64,000 nucleotides of DNA, from NCBI GenBank assembly GCA_021730635.1, contig JAJNNC010000015.1:62001-126000 (forward strand). Direction: 5' to 3'. Under the pieces are notes generated by a model. The model was not told where the DNA came from, did no database searches, and saw nothing but the letters and a program-made list of their open reading frames with translations. The position numbers and the translations under genes were made by a program. This document shows positions 26,502 to 34,652 of the stretch, in pieces. The number at the start of each line of letters is the position of its first letter. Position 1 is the first letter of the stretch. The DNA is from Catalimonadaceae bacterium JC749. Lineage in GTDB: Bacteria; Bacteroidota; Bacteroidia; Cytophagales; Cyclobacteriaceae.

Positions 26502-27128
26502 TCAGCGTAGGCATTTACGCAGATGACTCAACCCTCGATACATGAGCCTTCTGGCAGAAGAGACATGTGAGAAGTTAAAAATTTCTGCGATCTGTGCATA
26601 ACTCAGCCCCTCATAATAGAAATAATAAATAGCTTCCCTTTCTTTCGCATCCAAAGCCTCCAAAGCCTTGTTCAGTTTGTCTAACTGTATCGCTTCAATT
26701 TGACGGTGGATATAGATGGATTCACTGGATAATTCTACAGGAAATTGAGAAAAAGCAAAAGATTCCTGGTACTGACGCTCCCTATTGGCTTTTTTCAGAT
26801 AATCTATGATCCTTCTTCGGAAAGCTTTGAACAAATACATTTTGATAGAATCGGTAGGGCCAAAACCTGCCCTGTTTTTGCGCAGATAGATAAAAAAATC
26901 CTGTAAACAATCTTTCACCAACTCCCGGTCAGTGGAAAACTGACAGCCATAAGAAAAAAGGGAGTTAGCGTAATCCTTATAGATACGTATAAAAGCAGAT
27001 TCATCCCCTTTTGTAAAGTCATCCCAAAGAAGTTTGTCAGATTCTTTATGGTGAATCACTTCGGGTGAAGACCCAGGAGACACAGCAGAGGAATACTGTG
27101 AGGTAGCTGGTTTACCTTCCAATAACAT
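26502..27128 (-). CDS. ECF-type RNA polymerase sigma factor
   Basis: A 208-residue extracytoplasmic-function sigma factor. Region 2 is visible as FTKGDESAFIRIYKDYANSL, then ELVKDCLQDFFIYLRKNRAG and SIKMYLFKAFRRRIIDYLKK. Region 4 is LEALDAKEREAIYYFYYEGL, then SYAQIAEIFNFSHVSSARRL. A FecR-type anti-sigma factor and STN-SusC lie 6.3 kb away on the other strand, the components this class of sigma factor normally works with in Bacteroidota. It is transcribed divergently from the first PQQ dehydrogenase. Pairing with the FecR at 33445 is inference, since in most loci the two genes are adjacent. Confidence 0.92.
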   Translation of the reverse strand: MLLEGKPATSQYSSAVSPGSSPEVIHHKESDKLLWDDFTKGDESAFIRIYKDYANSLFSYGCQFSTDRELVKDCLQDFFIYLRKNRAGFGPTDSIKMYLFKAFRRRIIDYLKKANRERQYQESFAFSQFPVELSSESIYIHRQIEAIQLDKLNKALEALDAKEREAIYYFYYEGLSYAQIAEIFNFSHVSSARRLMYRGLSHLRKCLR

Positions 27129-27655
27129 AGGGTAGTGCGTAATTAGCGGTGTTAGATTGTCTAAAGTTCTATATTATGATTTTTTTATTAAAACAAAAAG
27201 AAAATATAATTTTATTAAAAACAAAAGAAAAGTTTGGGTTGATGTTCCAAATTTAAAGTTTGCCCGTTGGCCTATTCCTCATCCCTTTTTCAACAGGAAA
27301 AATCACGGATTTTATTGTAATCAATAGTAAAGCAATAGGTTTAAATCGCGTCACTGATGAGGACCTGCTTGAGCATTTAACCGTTCTGCTTACTAGCGCT
27401 CACCAGGACGAATGATTTTATCTGGCTTCTCCAAAAGTCAGGAAAGTAGAGACATTTAGACTACTTATTTTACTTTTTAATACACGGCCAAAGAGAATTA
27501 CTAAATTTTCAGACCAAGCCGGTATCATTCTTCACTTTTCGGCCTTATACCAATAGATACGAAGCGTAAGTAACTTTTCGTACCACTTTGTTTGAAGGGG
27601 CATATCCCTTCCATGAATTCCTGAGTTTCACAACAATCTAAATCGATACCTAAAA
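27129..27655. other. 527-bp divergent intergenic region (sigma factor / PQQ dehydrogenase 1)
   Basis: No coding frame was found. The first part is very A/T-rich and should hold the sigma gene promoter. Near the PQQ gene, TACGAA (27558-27563) and TTCGTA (27577-27582) form a 6-bp inverted repeat. Nothing here resembles the region upstream of the second PQQ gene, although the two coding sequences begin identically. Confidence 0.5.
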
Positions 27656-28856
27656 ATGCAGAAAAGAAAAGGTTGCAAGGTGGCTAGTGATCCAGTCTGT
27701 GGAAGCATAGGCTGGCTCTGGCTGCTGCTGCTCTGTCTGGGCTGTGTTAGCACAGCCCGTGAAGAAGCCGGTCAGGTGGCTGCAGGGCAGCACCTGCACT
27801 GGCAGGACTATGGGGGAGGGGCTGACCAGTCCAAATTTGTAGCCCAGAGCTCTATCACCAAAGAGAATGTAGCAGCCCTAAAGCAGGCCTTCTTCTATGC
27901 CACGGCCGATGAACAGGTCTATCAGTTCAATCCCCTGATCGTGGACACTGTGATGTATGTGCTGGCCAAGAACAACTCTTTGGTAGCCCTGCATGCCCAG
28001 ACAGGAGAGGAGCTGTGGATTCATGCCCATTTGCAGGGCATAGCCCGCAGAGGGATCAACTACTGGCAGAGTGCGGATGGACAAGACAAAAGACTGCTGT
28101 TTCAGATCAACAACTATCTGCAGGCTATCAATGCAGAGACCGGAGAGTCTATCCTTTCTTTTGGAGAGCAGGGACTGGTAGACTTACGAGAAGGACTTGG
28201 CAGAGAGGCCAACACTTTGTCCAGGGCTCAGTCAGGAACCCCTGGAAAGATCTTTGAGAACCTCTTGCTGCTAGGTTCTTCCACCGGAGAAGGGTATATG
28301 TCCTCACCAGGCCACCTGAGAGCCTATGATGTGGTGAGTGGCAAGCTGGTCTGGACCTTCCATACCATCCCACAGCCAGGAGAGTATGGCTATGAGACCT
28401 GGCCCAAGGAGGCCTACCAGTATGTGGGAGGGGTCAACACCTGGGGAGAGATCAGTGTGGATGAGCAGAGAGGTATTGCCTACTATCCCTTGGGCTCACC
28501 TACCTATGACTACTATGGAGCAGACCGGAAAGGCAGCAACCTGTTTGCCAACTGTCTGCTGGCCTTGGATGCCAGGACAGGCAAGCGAATGTGGCATTAT
28601 CAGACAGTGCATCATGACTTGTGGGATTATGATCTGACGGCAGCCCCTCAGCTCTTGACAGTCACTCACAAGGGAGAGGAAGTGGAGGTGGTAGCTGTGG
28701 CCAGCAAGCATGGCTTTCTGTTTGTCTTTGACAGGGAAACAGGAGAGGCTTTGTGGCCCATAGAGGAGAGAGCCGTACCCAGCAGTGAGGTACCGGGAGA
28801 GGAGGCCTGGCCTACCCAGCCTTTTCCTACCATCCCGCCCCCCATTTCCAGACAGA
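27656..28856 (+). repeat. Exact 1201-bp direct repeat, copy 1
   Basis: Starts at the A of the PQQ dehydrogenase start codon and runs 1201 bases. Every line compared by eye matches 39749-40949. The bases just upstream differ (CTAAAA against TATC before the ATG), and divergence after GACAGA at the 3' end is immediate. The repeat covers the lipoprotein signal and roughly the first half of the protein. Confidence 0.9.
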
Positions 28857-29962
28857 GCATGACTTCAGCTGATATCACTCCCTTCTTTTTAACCCCGGAA
28901 GAACAGGCAGAATGGAAAACAAAGATCGATGGAATGCAAACCGGTTTCTTTACCCCTCTTTCCCACGAAAAAGAAACCCTGGCCTTGCCAGGGGCTGTGG
29001 GTGGCGTGAACTGGGGTAATACGGCTGCCAATCCGGAAAAAGGAATTATGTATATTTTAAATATTGACTGGCCCTCTTTTTACGGTAAATTGCAAACACG
29101 GGAGCAAATAGAGCAACAAGAAGCATTAGCGGCCTCCGGAGCGATGAATGTTTATCAGAAAAACTGTCAGGCCTGTCATGGGGCAGACCGTTCCGGGGTA
29201 GCCGGGCCTTCACTGGTTGATCTGGGCGAACGGTTAAAATTCACTGAATTCAAACAAGTAGTGATGACTGGAAGAGGAAAAATGCCAGCTTTTGCCCATC
29301 TGAGTGATGGGGAAGTTCGGGAGATATATCGTTATCTGGCGGGCAACAGCTTCAGACCTTATCCTACAGGGCCGGAGGGGGAAGTACCTCTACCTGATGG
29401 TCCGGTCGTGGCTTCCGGGGGGGCTCCCGGTGGACAGGAAATTCGACGCTCGGAAGGGGGGGGCGGCCGTTTTGGCGCTCCTTATCCGGAAGGCTTAGAG
29501 GTGCCTGCCGTGCGCTACTACCATCAGGGATGGGGGTTGGATTATCCCTACCTGATCAGTCCTCCCTGGTCGGAGATCATGGCCTATGACCTGAATGAGG
29601 GTACCATCAAGTGGAGAAGGGCTATCGGTCAGGATCTTGAAGCGGCAGCCCAGGGTGGACAGAACACCGGGGTGCCTCGTGCACAACGCAACGGTATGAT
29701 CGTGACCTCTACCGGATTGGTTTTCTCCACCGCCAAAGATGGTAAAATCTATGCTTTTGATGCCGATACCGGCGAGGAACTCTGGTCACAGGAACTGCCT
29801 ATGGGCACAGAAGGTCTACCCGCAATGTATGAGGTCGATGGCAAACATTACCTGGTCGTTTGTGCTACCTCACCGCTGAAATGGGGAAAGGGCGATGATG
29901 ACAGCCCGTCAGAAAAACCGAATGCGCAGGGAGGGTATGTTGTTTTTGCTTTACCAGAATAA
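27656..29962 (+). CDS. PQQ-dependent dehydrogenase with inserted cytochrome c, copy 1
   Basis: A quinoprotein dehydrogenase of 768 residues anchored as a periplasmic lipoprotein (lipobox LCLGC, Cys30). Propeller blades show PQQ-type tryptophan-docking repeats, for example LVALHAQTGEELW, RAYDVVSGKLVW, LALDARTGKRMWHYQ and IYAFDADTGEELW. A c-type heme site CQACH (504-508) is inserted between the first and second parts of the propeller. It would oxidise a sugar or alcohol and pass electrons to cytochromes. The first 400 codons are identical at nucleotide level to the copy at 39749, and the rest has diverged. The SMP-30 and PVC-type cytochrome genes follow directly. Substrate unknown. Confidence 0.9.
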   Translation: MQKRKGCKVASDPVCGSIGWLWLLLLCLGCVSTAREEAGQVAAGQHLHWQDYGGGADQSKFVAQSSITKENVAALKQAFFYATADEQVYQFNPLIVDTVMYVLAKNNSLVALHAQTGEELWIHAHLQGIARRGINYWQSADGQDKRLLFQINNYLQAINAETGESILSFGEQGLVDLREGLGREANTLSRAQSGTPGKIFENLLLLGSSTGEGYMSSPGHLRAYDVVSGKLVWTFHTIPQPGEYGYETWPKEAYQYVGGVNTWGEISVDEQRGIAYYPLGSPTYDYYGADRKGSNLFANCLLALDARTGKRMWHYQTVHHDLWDYDLTAAPQLLTVTHKGEEVEVVAVASKHGFLFVFDRETGEALWPIEERAVPSSEVPGEEAWPTQPFPTIPPPISRQSMTSADITPFFLTPEEQAEWKTKIDGMQTGFFTPLSHEKETLALPGAVGGVNWGNTAANPEKGIMYILNIDWPSFYGKLQTREQIEQQEALAASGAMNVYQKNCQACHGADRSGVAGPSLVDLGERLKFTEFKQVVMTGRGKMPAFAHLSDGEVREIYRYLAGNSFRPYPTGPEGEVPLPDGPVVASGGAPGGQEIRRSEGGGGRFGAPYPEGLEVPAVRYYHQGWGLDYPYLISPPWSEIMAYDLNEGTIKWRRAIGQDLEAAAQGGQNTGVPRAQRNGMIVTSTGLVFSTAKDGKIYAFDADTGEELWSQELPMGTEGLPAMYEVDGKHYLVVCATSPLKWGKGDDDSPSEKPNAQGGYVVFALPE

Positions 29963-29984
29963 ACTATCAACTATACTTTAATCT

Positions 29985-30869
29985 ATGAGATCCATGAAAA
30001 ACGTAATTGACCTATTTAAACCTTATGGCCTTAGTGCCCTGCTCATCGGTTTGGTACTGATGAGTATGCCTGTCGCAGGACAAAAAGTGAGCCTGGAAAA
30101 AAAATGGGAGACACCCGCAGAATTAAAAGAGCCGGAGTCGGTTATTTATGATCAGACAAATAATGTGTTGTATGTCTCCAACATCAATAATCCGGCAGGG
30201 GGTAAAGATGGCAATGGCTCGATCGGGCGTGTTGCCCTCTCAGGCAAGATAGAAAAAGTGGAATGGGTAGTGGGGGGCATGGACTCTCCCAAAGGTCTGG
30301 GATTGTCCAAAGGGTTGTTGTATGTGGCTGATCTGACCAAAGTGGTAGTCATTGATACCAAAACAGGCAAAGTAAAACAAACTATTCCTGTCGATGACGC
30401 TGGTATGCTCAACGATATTACTGTGGATGCACAGGGGGTCGTCTACATTTCTGATTCAGACAAAAAAAGAGTCTATAGAATAAACAATAACAAGGCTGAA
30501 GTATGGTTTGAAAAAGATCATTTTCAGAAACCCAATGGTTTGCTGGCCCATCAGAATAAATTTTATATGATTGATATGAATGCAGGTATTTTTTATGAAG
30601 TCAACAAAGAAACCAAAGACCTGAAAAAGATTGCAGAAGGCCTGGTAGGGGGCGATGGTATCATTCCGCTGGGCAACGACTTTCTGATCTCAAATTGGAA
30701 CGGAGAGATTTTGCATGTCTCAGCCAACGGAAAGGTTACTAAGCTGATCGATACCAAAGCAGATAAGGTGAATGCCGCGGACATTGCCTACATCCCCGAT
30801 CAGAAATTACTATTAGTGCCTACTTTCTTTGCCAACAAGGTGGTGGCTTATGAGGTAAAAGGAAATTAA
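29985..30869 (+). CDS. SMP-30/gluconolactonase-like periplasmic propeller
   Basis: A 294-residue exported protein with a signal peptide ending near VAGQ. An alternative start is the Met at 29994. Propeller repeats are seen in EPESVIYDQTNNVLYVSNI, DSPKGLGLSKGLLYVADL, LNDITVDAQGVVYISDSD, QKPNGLLAHQNKFYMID and NAADIAYIPDQKLLLVPT. The Glu and Asn/Asp positions resemble the metal site of gluconolactonases. Its place between a PQQ dehydrogenase and a cytochrome protein suggests it hydrolyses the lactone product of the oxidation (inference). It could instead be a non-enzymatic NHL-type propeller. Confidence 0.75.
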   Translation: MRSMKNVIDLFKPYGLSALLIGLVLMSMPVAGQKVSLEKKWETPAELKEPESVIYDQTNNVLYVSNINNPAGGKDGNGSIGRVALSGKIEKVEWVVGGMDSPKGLGLSKGLLYVADLTKVVVIDTKTGKVKQTIPVDDAGMLNDITVDAQGVVYISDSDKKRVYRINNNKAEVWFEKDHFQKPNGLLAHQNKFYMIDMNAGIFYEVNKETKDLKKIAEGLVGGDGIIPLGNDFLISNWNGEILHVSANGKVTKLIDTKADKVNAADIAYIPDQKLLLVPTFFANKVVAYEVKGN

Positions 30870-30913
30870 TGTATCACAAAATACCAGATTGATCAGGCAT
30901 AATCAGCACCCTC

Positions 30914-33256
30914 ATGAATGTACGCTCTTTCATTTTCCTGCTCTTTTCTACGGCATTGGTATTTCAGTGCACCCCTGCCGAAGAAAACGAACAGGATCGT
31001 TTCGATAACCGGCCAGCCTTTAATCCTCATCCGGAACCCACTTATTTGTCGCCGGAAGAAAGTATGAAAACCCTTCACCTGCCCAAGGGGTATCAGGTGG
31101 AATTGGTGGCGAGTGAACCTATGATACAGGAGCCCGTAGCCATTGCCTGGGATGGAAATGGAAGGATGTATGTAGCCGAAATGCTTACCTATATGCAGGA
31201 TGCCGATGCCTCTGGTGAACAGGAACCGGTCAGCAGAATTTCCCGGTTAGAAGATACCGACAACGATGGCAAAATGGACAAGCGTACCATCTTTATCGAT
31301 AGCCTGCTGCTGCCTCGGATGTTGCAGTGTGTAGGGGAAGAACTGCTGGTCAACGAAACCAACACCATTGACCTCTATAGCTACAGAGATACAGATGGCG
31401 ATGGCATAGCAGATGAAAAAAAATTAATCTATCACAATGACCAATATGTGCTGAATGATGCCAACATGGAGCATCAGCGTAGCGGGTTGGATTGGAACCT
31501 GGATAACTGGATGTACGTCACCTACGATCCTGTACGTTTTCGGTATACCAAAGGTACCCTGGTGGCAGACACCCTGCCCAGCGGTTCCGGCGGACAGTGG
31601 GGTGTGACCCATGATAACTATGGAAGGTTGTTCTATTCCAGGGCTGGGGGAGAGATTCCCGCGCTGGGATTTCAGATCAATCCTGCCTATGGCTCCCTCG
31701 ACTTCAAAGATCAATATAGCGCCTCTTTTGCAGAGGTTTGGCCTATCATCGCCACACCGGATGTACAGGGTGGTCCTTTGCGCTTACGGGCCAATGCCAC
31801 ACTGAACCACTTCACCGCTCCCTGCGGACAGTCAGTCTTTCGGGGCGATCGGCTACCCCCCGATTTTATCGGAGATTATATTGTCTGTGAACCGGTAGCC
31901 AGAACCATTCGTCGGGCAGAGCTGGTACAGGATGAGGGAAAAACCCTCTTAGAAAACACCTATGATCAACAGGAATTCATCGCTTCCACCGATATGAATT
32001 TCCGTCCGGTCAATTCGGCCACAGGCCCCGATGGGAATCTTTATATTGTCGATATGCACCGGGGTATCATACAGCAGGGCAACTGGACCAGACCCGGTTC
32101 TTTCCTACGCCAAAAAATAGATAGTATCGGACTGGCAGACAATGTGGGACATGGAAGAATTTATCGGGTGGTGCATGAGGATTATGAGCCAGGCCCCCTA
32201 CCAAGAATGCTGGAAGAATCGGGCAGCGAATTGTTAGCCCACCTCGACCATCCCAACGGTTGGTGGCGCGACAATGCGCAGAAAGAAATTATTGCACGCG
32301 ATGATCAGTCGTTGGTGCCTGCCTTGCAAGAAATGGCCAGGGGAGAACACGCCTTATTCTCAAAAGCTCCCGGACATCTTGGAAGAATACATGCCTTATG
32401 GACCCTGGAAGGATTAGGGGCTATCGATCAGGAAGTATTGGTGGCAGCCCTGAAAGATGAGCACCCCCAGGTAAGGAAGACAGCCGTGTGGATCAGCGAG
32501 CCTTTGTTGAAGGCCAAAAATGAGACGATGATAGCGCAGGTAGGACAGTTGAAGGATGATGAAGACGCCGAGGTACGGGTACAACTCCTGCTCTCCCTTT
32601 TTCAGAGTCAGGCTGAACAAGCGCAAGCCATCGTGAATGAGATTTTAGAGAATAATCCCAAAAATGAAATGCTGGTCGCTACCCATGCGGCACTGGAAAA
32701 AAACGAAGACGTCAGTACGTTTGGCAGCAAGCTGGGAGCTTTGAAAGAAACCGACAGACATCTGATCTTACAAGGCGCTACTATTTTCAAATCCCTTTGT
32801 GCCAGTTGTCATGGAGCGGATGGCAAAGGGTTGGCTATCGGGGGAACGCAACAGGCGGCACCCCCGCTGGAAGGCTCCGGCCGCTTGGCCTTTTTGGAGA
32901 AAAATAATACGATCAGAATCTTGCTGCATGGTTTAACCGGGCCTGTCGATGGAAAAGAATATTCCAGTGTGATGCCGGCTATGGAAGCCAACAGCGATGA
33001 GTGGATCGCCTCGGTGGTCAGTTATATCCGGTTCGAGTTTGGCGGACGGCCACCCCGCAGACCCGGAGAGATTCCCGGGATGGCGCCCAAGGCTGTCAAC
33101 AGTGCGTCAGGCTTTCCCGAAAGAAAAACGGTTTCTCCTGTCGTCACACCCGAAGAGATTAAAAAGATCAGGGAGGAAAGTGCAGGCAGGAAGAAACCCT
33201 GGACACTGGAGGAACTTGACCGGCAGAAACAGCAGGACGACGCCATCCTCTATTAA
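30914..33256 (+). CDS. PVC-type heme-binding dehydrogenase-like lipoprotein with HEAT repeats
   Basis: A periplasmic lipoprotein of 780 residues (Cys19, VFQC). The N-terminal half is a soluble-dehydrogenase-like propeller typical of planctomycete-style membrane-bound dehydrogenases (YQVELVASEPMIQEPVAIAW, YVAEMLTYM, SRLEDTDNDGKMDKRTIF). A HEAT-repeat region follows at about 450-610 and a cytochrome c site CASCH at 629-633. Such proteins are thought to oxidise sugars and relay electrons, but few members are characterised. It probably works with the PQQ dehydrogenase and SMP-30 protein encoded just upstream. A related 890-residue protein is encoded at 56499. Confidence 0.85.
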   Translation: MNVRSFIFLLFSTALVFQCTPAEENEQDRFDNRPAFNPHPEPTYLSPEESMKTLHLPKGYQVELVASEPMIQEPVAIAWDGNGRMYVAEMLTYMQDADASGEQEPVSRISRLEDTDNDGKMDKRTIFIDSLLLPRMLQCVGEELLVNETNTIDLYSYRDTDGDGIADEKKLIYHNDQYVLNDANMEHQRSGLDWNLDNWMYVTYDPVRFRYTKGTLVADTLPSGSGGQWGVTHDNYGRLFYSRAGGEIPALGFQINPAYGSLDFKDQYSASFAEVWPIIATPDVQGGPLRLRANATLNHFTAPCGQSVFRGDRLPPDFIGDYIVCEPVARTIRRAELVQDEGKTLLENTYDQQEFIASTDMNFRPVNSATGPDGNLYIVDMHRGIIQQGNWTRPGSFLRQKIDSIGLADNVGHGRIYRVVHEDYEPGPLPRMLEESGSELLAHLDHPNGWWRDNAQKEIIARDDQSLVPALQEMARGEHALFSKAPGHLGRIHALWTLEGLGAIDQEVLVAALKDEHPQVRKTAVWISEPLLKAKNETMIAQVGQLKDDEDAEVRVQLLLSLFQSQAEQAQAIVNEILENNPKNEMLVATHAALEKNEDVSTFGSKLGALKETDRHLILQGATIFKSLCASCHGADGKGLAIGGTQQAAPPLEGSGRLAFLEKNNTIRILLHGLTGPVDGKEYSSVMPAMEANSDEWIASVVSYIRFEFGGRPPRRPGEIPGMAPKAVNSASGFPERKTVSPVVTPEEIKKIREESAGRKKPWTLEELDRQKQQDDAILY

Positions 33257-33444
33257 AAGTTTCTAGAGGAATGGCAGAACCATTGCAAGCGTGAATTTCC
33301 ATAAGAAGTAATACCTTGCCAGAAGGGCAATAGAGCCATCCTTACACAATCATGGATAGAGGGAATTTTTTTATTCAAAAAAAATCAAAAATTACGGTAT
33401 CATATTTTTATTTTATCCCTTATTAAATTAGAAAGCTTAAAAAC

Positions 33445-34494
33445 TTGAAAAACGAAGAATCAGACATATTCTCCTATTTAATTACCAACAAGGATTTTCG
33501 GGATTGGGTATTGAATCCAACCCACGAAAGAAGCTATTATTGGAAAAAATGGATGGATGAACACCCAACGGCCATCGTCGAGGTGAAAAAAGCCAGGGAG
33601 TTTATAGAGCGAATGAATTTTCATAAAGAACAGCTTTCCACTGTTGAGTTGGACGATATGTTGGAAAAAATCATTGCCAACGAAAATCCAGCCTTTGAAC
33701 CCGAACACTATATTTACGGGTCTCCTCAAAAGCCTACCTTATACAGTATGGGGCAGTGGATGAAGGTGGCAGCCATTCTCCTGATCTGTTTTCTGTCTGC
33801 CATTCTGATTGACAGACTGGCACCTGTCAAAGTGGTGCAGCCTGCCCCGGTTGCCGTGGTCTGGAAAACTACCGATAACCCGAAAGGTATCAAATCTAAA
33901 ATTACCCTGCCCGATGGTACCATTGTGATGCTCAATTCGGCCAGCCAGTTAAAATATCCACAGTATTTTTCCGATTCTCTGCGCTTGGTAGAGCTTAAGG
34001 GAGAAGCCTTCTTCGAGGTGGTACGCGATGTCGACCGGCCTTTTATCATTCAAACTGAAAGAATGACAACCGAGGTTTTGGGAACCTCATTCAACATCAA
34101 AGCCTATGATGGCACGGAAAAGCAATCCATCGCTGTGGTGACCGGTAGGGTGAAGGTAAGTAATGCAGCGGGTGAAGCTGCTATCTTAAATCCTAATGAA
34201 ATGGGCTTGATCAGCAAAGCCGATAGCATTAACAAGACCACCTTTGACCTGAAGGAAGTCACCGGCTGGAAAGATGGTATCATTACTTTCAAAAGCGCTA
34301 CCTTCAAAGACATAGAAGAGCAATTGTCTCTATGGTATGGCGTCGATTTTGTGAAAGGAAAAGGCTTCCGGATGGAAAATGTCTATACCGGAGAATTTAC
34401 CAATGAAACGCTGGAAAATGTGATGAATGGTATTGCCTATTCATCCGGGTTTCAGTATCGAATTTCTGATAATAAAGTATTTGTCTATAAATAG
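33445..34494 (+). CDS. FecR-family anti-sigma factor
   Basis: An inner-membrane regulator of 349 residues. A cytoplasmic N-terminal domain that would hold a sigma factor precedes a single membrane helix at about 107-123 (VAAILLICFLSAILIDRLA). The periplasmic FecR domain (TLPDGTIVMLNSASQLKYP, LKGEAFFEVVRD, VLGTSFNIKAYD) is followed by a C-terminal DUF4974 domain. TTG at 33445 is the likely start, because the first in-frame ATG would remove the N-terminal 36 residues. It is followed by a short leader region and the STN-SusC gene. The matching sigma factor is probably the minus-strand gene at 26502. Confidence 0.92.
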   Translation: MKNEESDIFSYLITNKDFRDWVLNPTHERSYYWKKWMDEHPTAIVEVKKAREFIERMNFHKEQLSTVELDDMLEKIIANENPAFEPEHYIYGSPQKPTLYSMGQWMKVAAILLICFLSAILIDRLAPVKVVQPAPVAVVWKTTDNPKGIKSKITLPDGTIVMLNSASQLKYPQYFSDSLRLVELKGEAFFEVVRDVDRPFIIQTERMTTEVLGTSFNIKAYDGTEKQSIAVVTGRVKVSNAAGEAAILNPNEMGLISKADSINKTTFDLKEVTGWKDGIITFKSATFKDIEEQLSLWYGVDFVKGKGFRMENVYTGEFTNETLENVMNGIAYSSGFQYRISDNKVFVYK

Positions 34495-34513
34495 AACCTT
34501 ACAACAACCTATT

Positions 34514-34555
34514 ATGAAAAAACACAAAAAAATCAAAAAAAGAAAGGCCGGCTAG
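34514..34555 (+). CDS. Short lysine-rich leader ORF (13 codons)
   Basis: ATG at 34514 opens a frame coding for MKKHKKIKKRKAG and stopping at TAG (34553-34555). It lies 19 bases after the FecR stop and about 100 bases before the SusC start. The stop codon is exactly the loop of the GC-rich hairpin at 34546-34562. The composition (eight Lys/Arg of 13) and position suggest a regulatory leader peptide or a small basic protein. Whether it is translated is unknown. Confidence 0.45.
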   Translation: MKKHKKIKKRKAG

Positions 34556-34610
34556 GCCGGCCCCGAAATCTCTCTCATCCTTAAGAATTGGCCGTTCCTC
34601 CGGGATGAGA
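34546..34610 (+). promoter_or_regulatory. Two consecutive hairpins between FecR and SusC genes
   Basis: Hairpin 1: GGCCGGC (34546-34552), loop TAG, GCCGGCC (34556-34562), a very stable 7-bp GC stem. No T-run follows, so it is not a standard terminator. Hairpin 2: TCTCATCC (34573-34580) with GGATGAGA (34603-34610). The pair could form an attenuator or protect the SusC mRNA 5' end after processing. Function is inferred. Confidence 0.5.
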
Positions 34611-34652
34611 TCTACTCTATTAATTTTAGGATAAAATTAACTTTACAAAGTT

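Noticed and set aside
33340-33440. A/T-rich stretch before FecR considered as an origin or attachment site
   Set aside because: No direct repeats, integrase gene or DnaA-box cluster was seen; it is ordinary intergenic promoter-like sequence.
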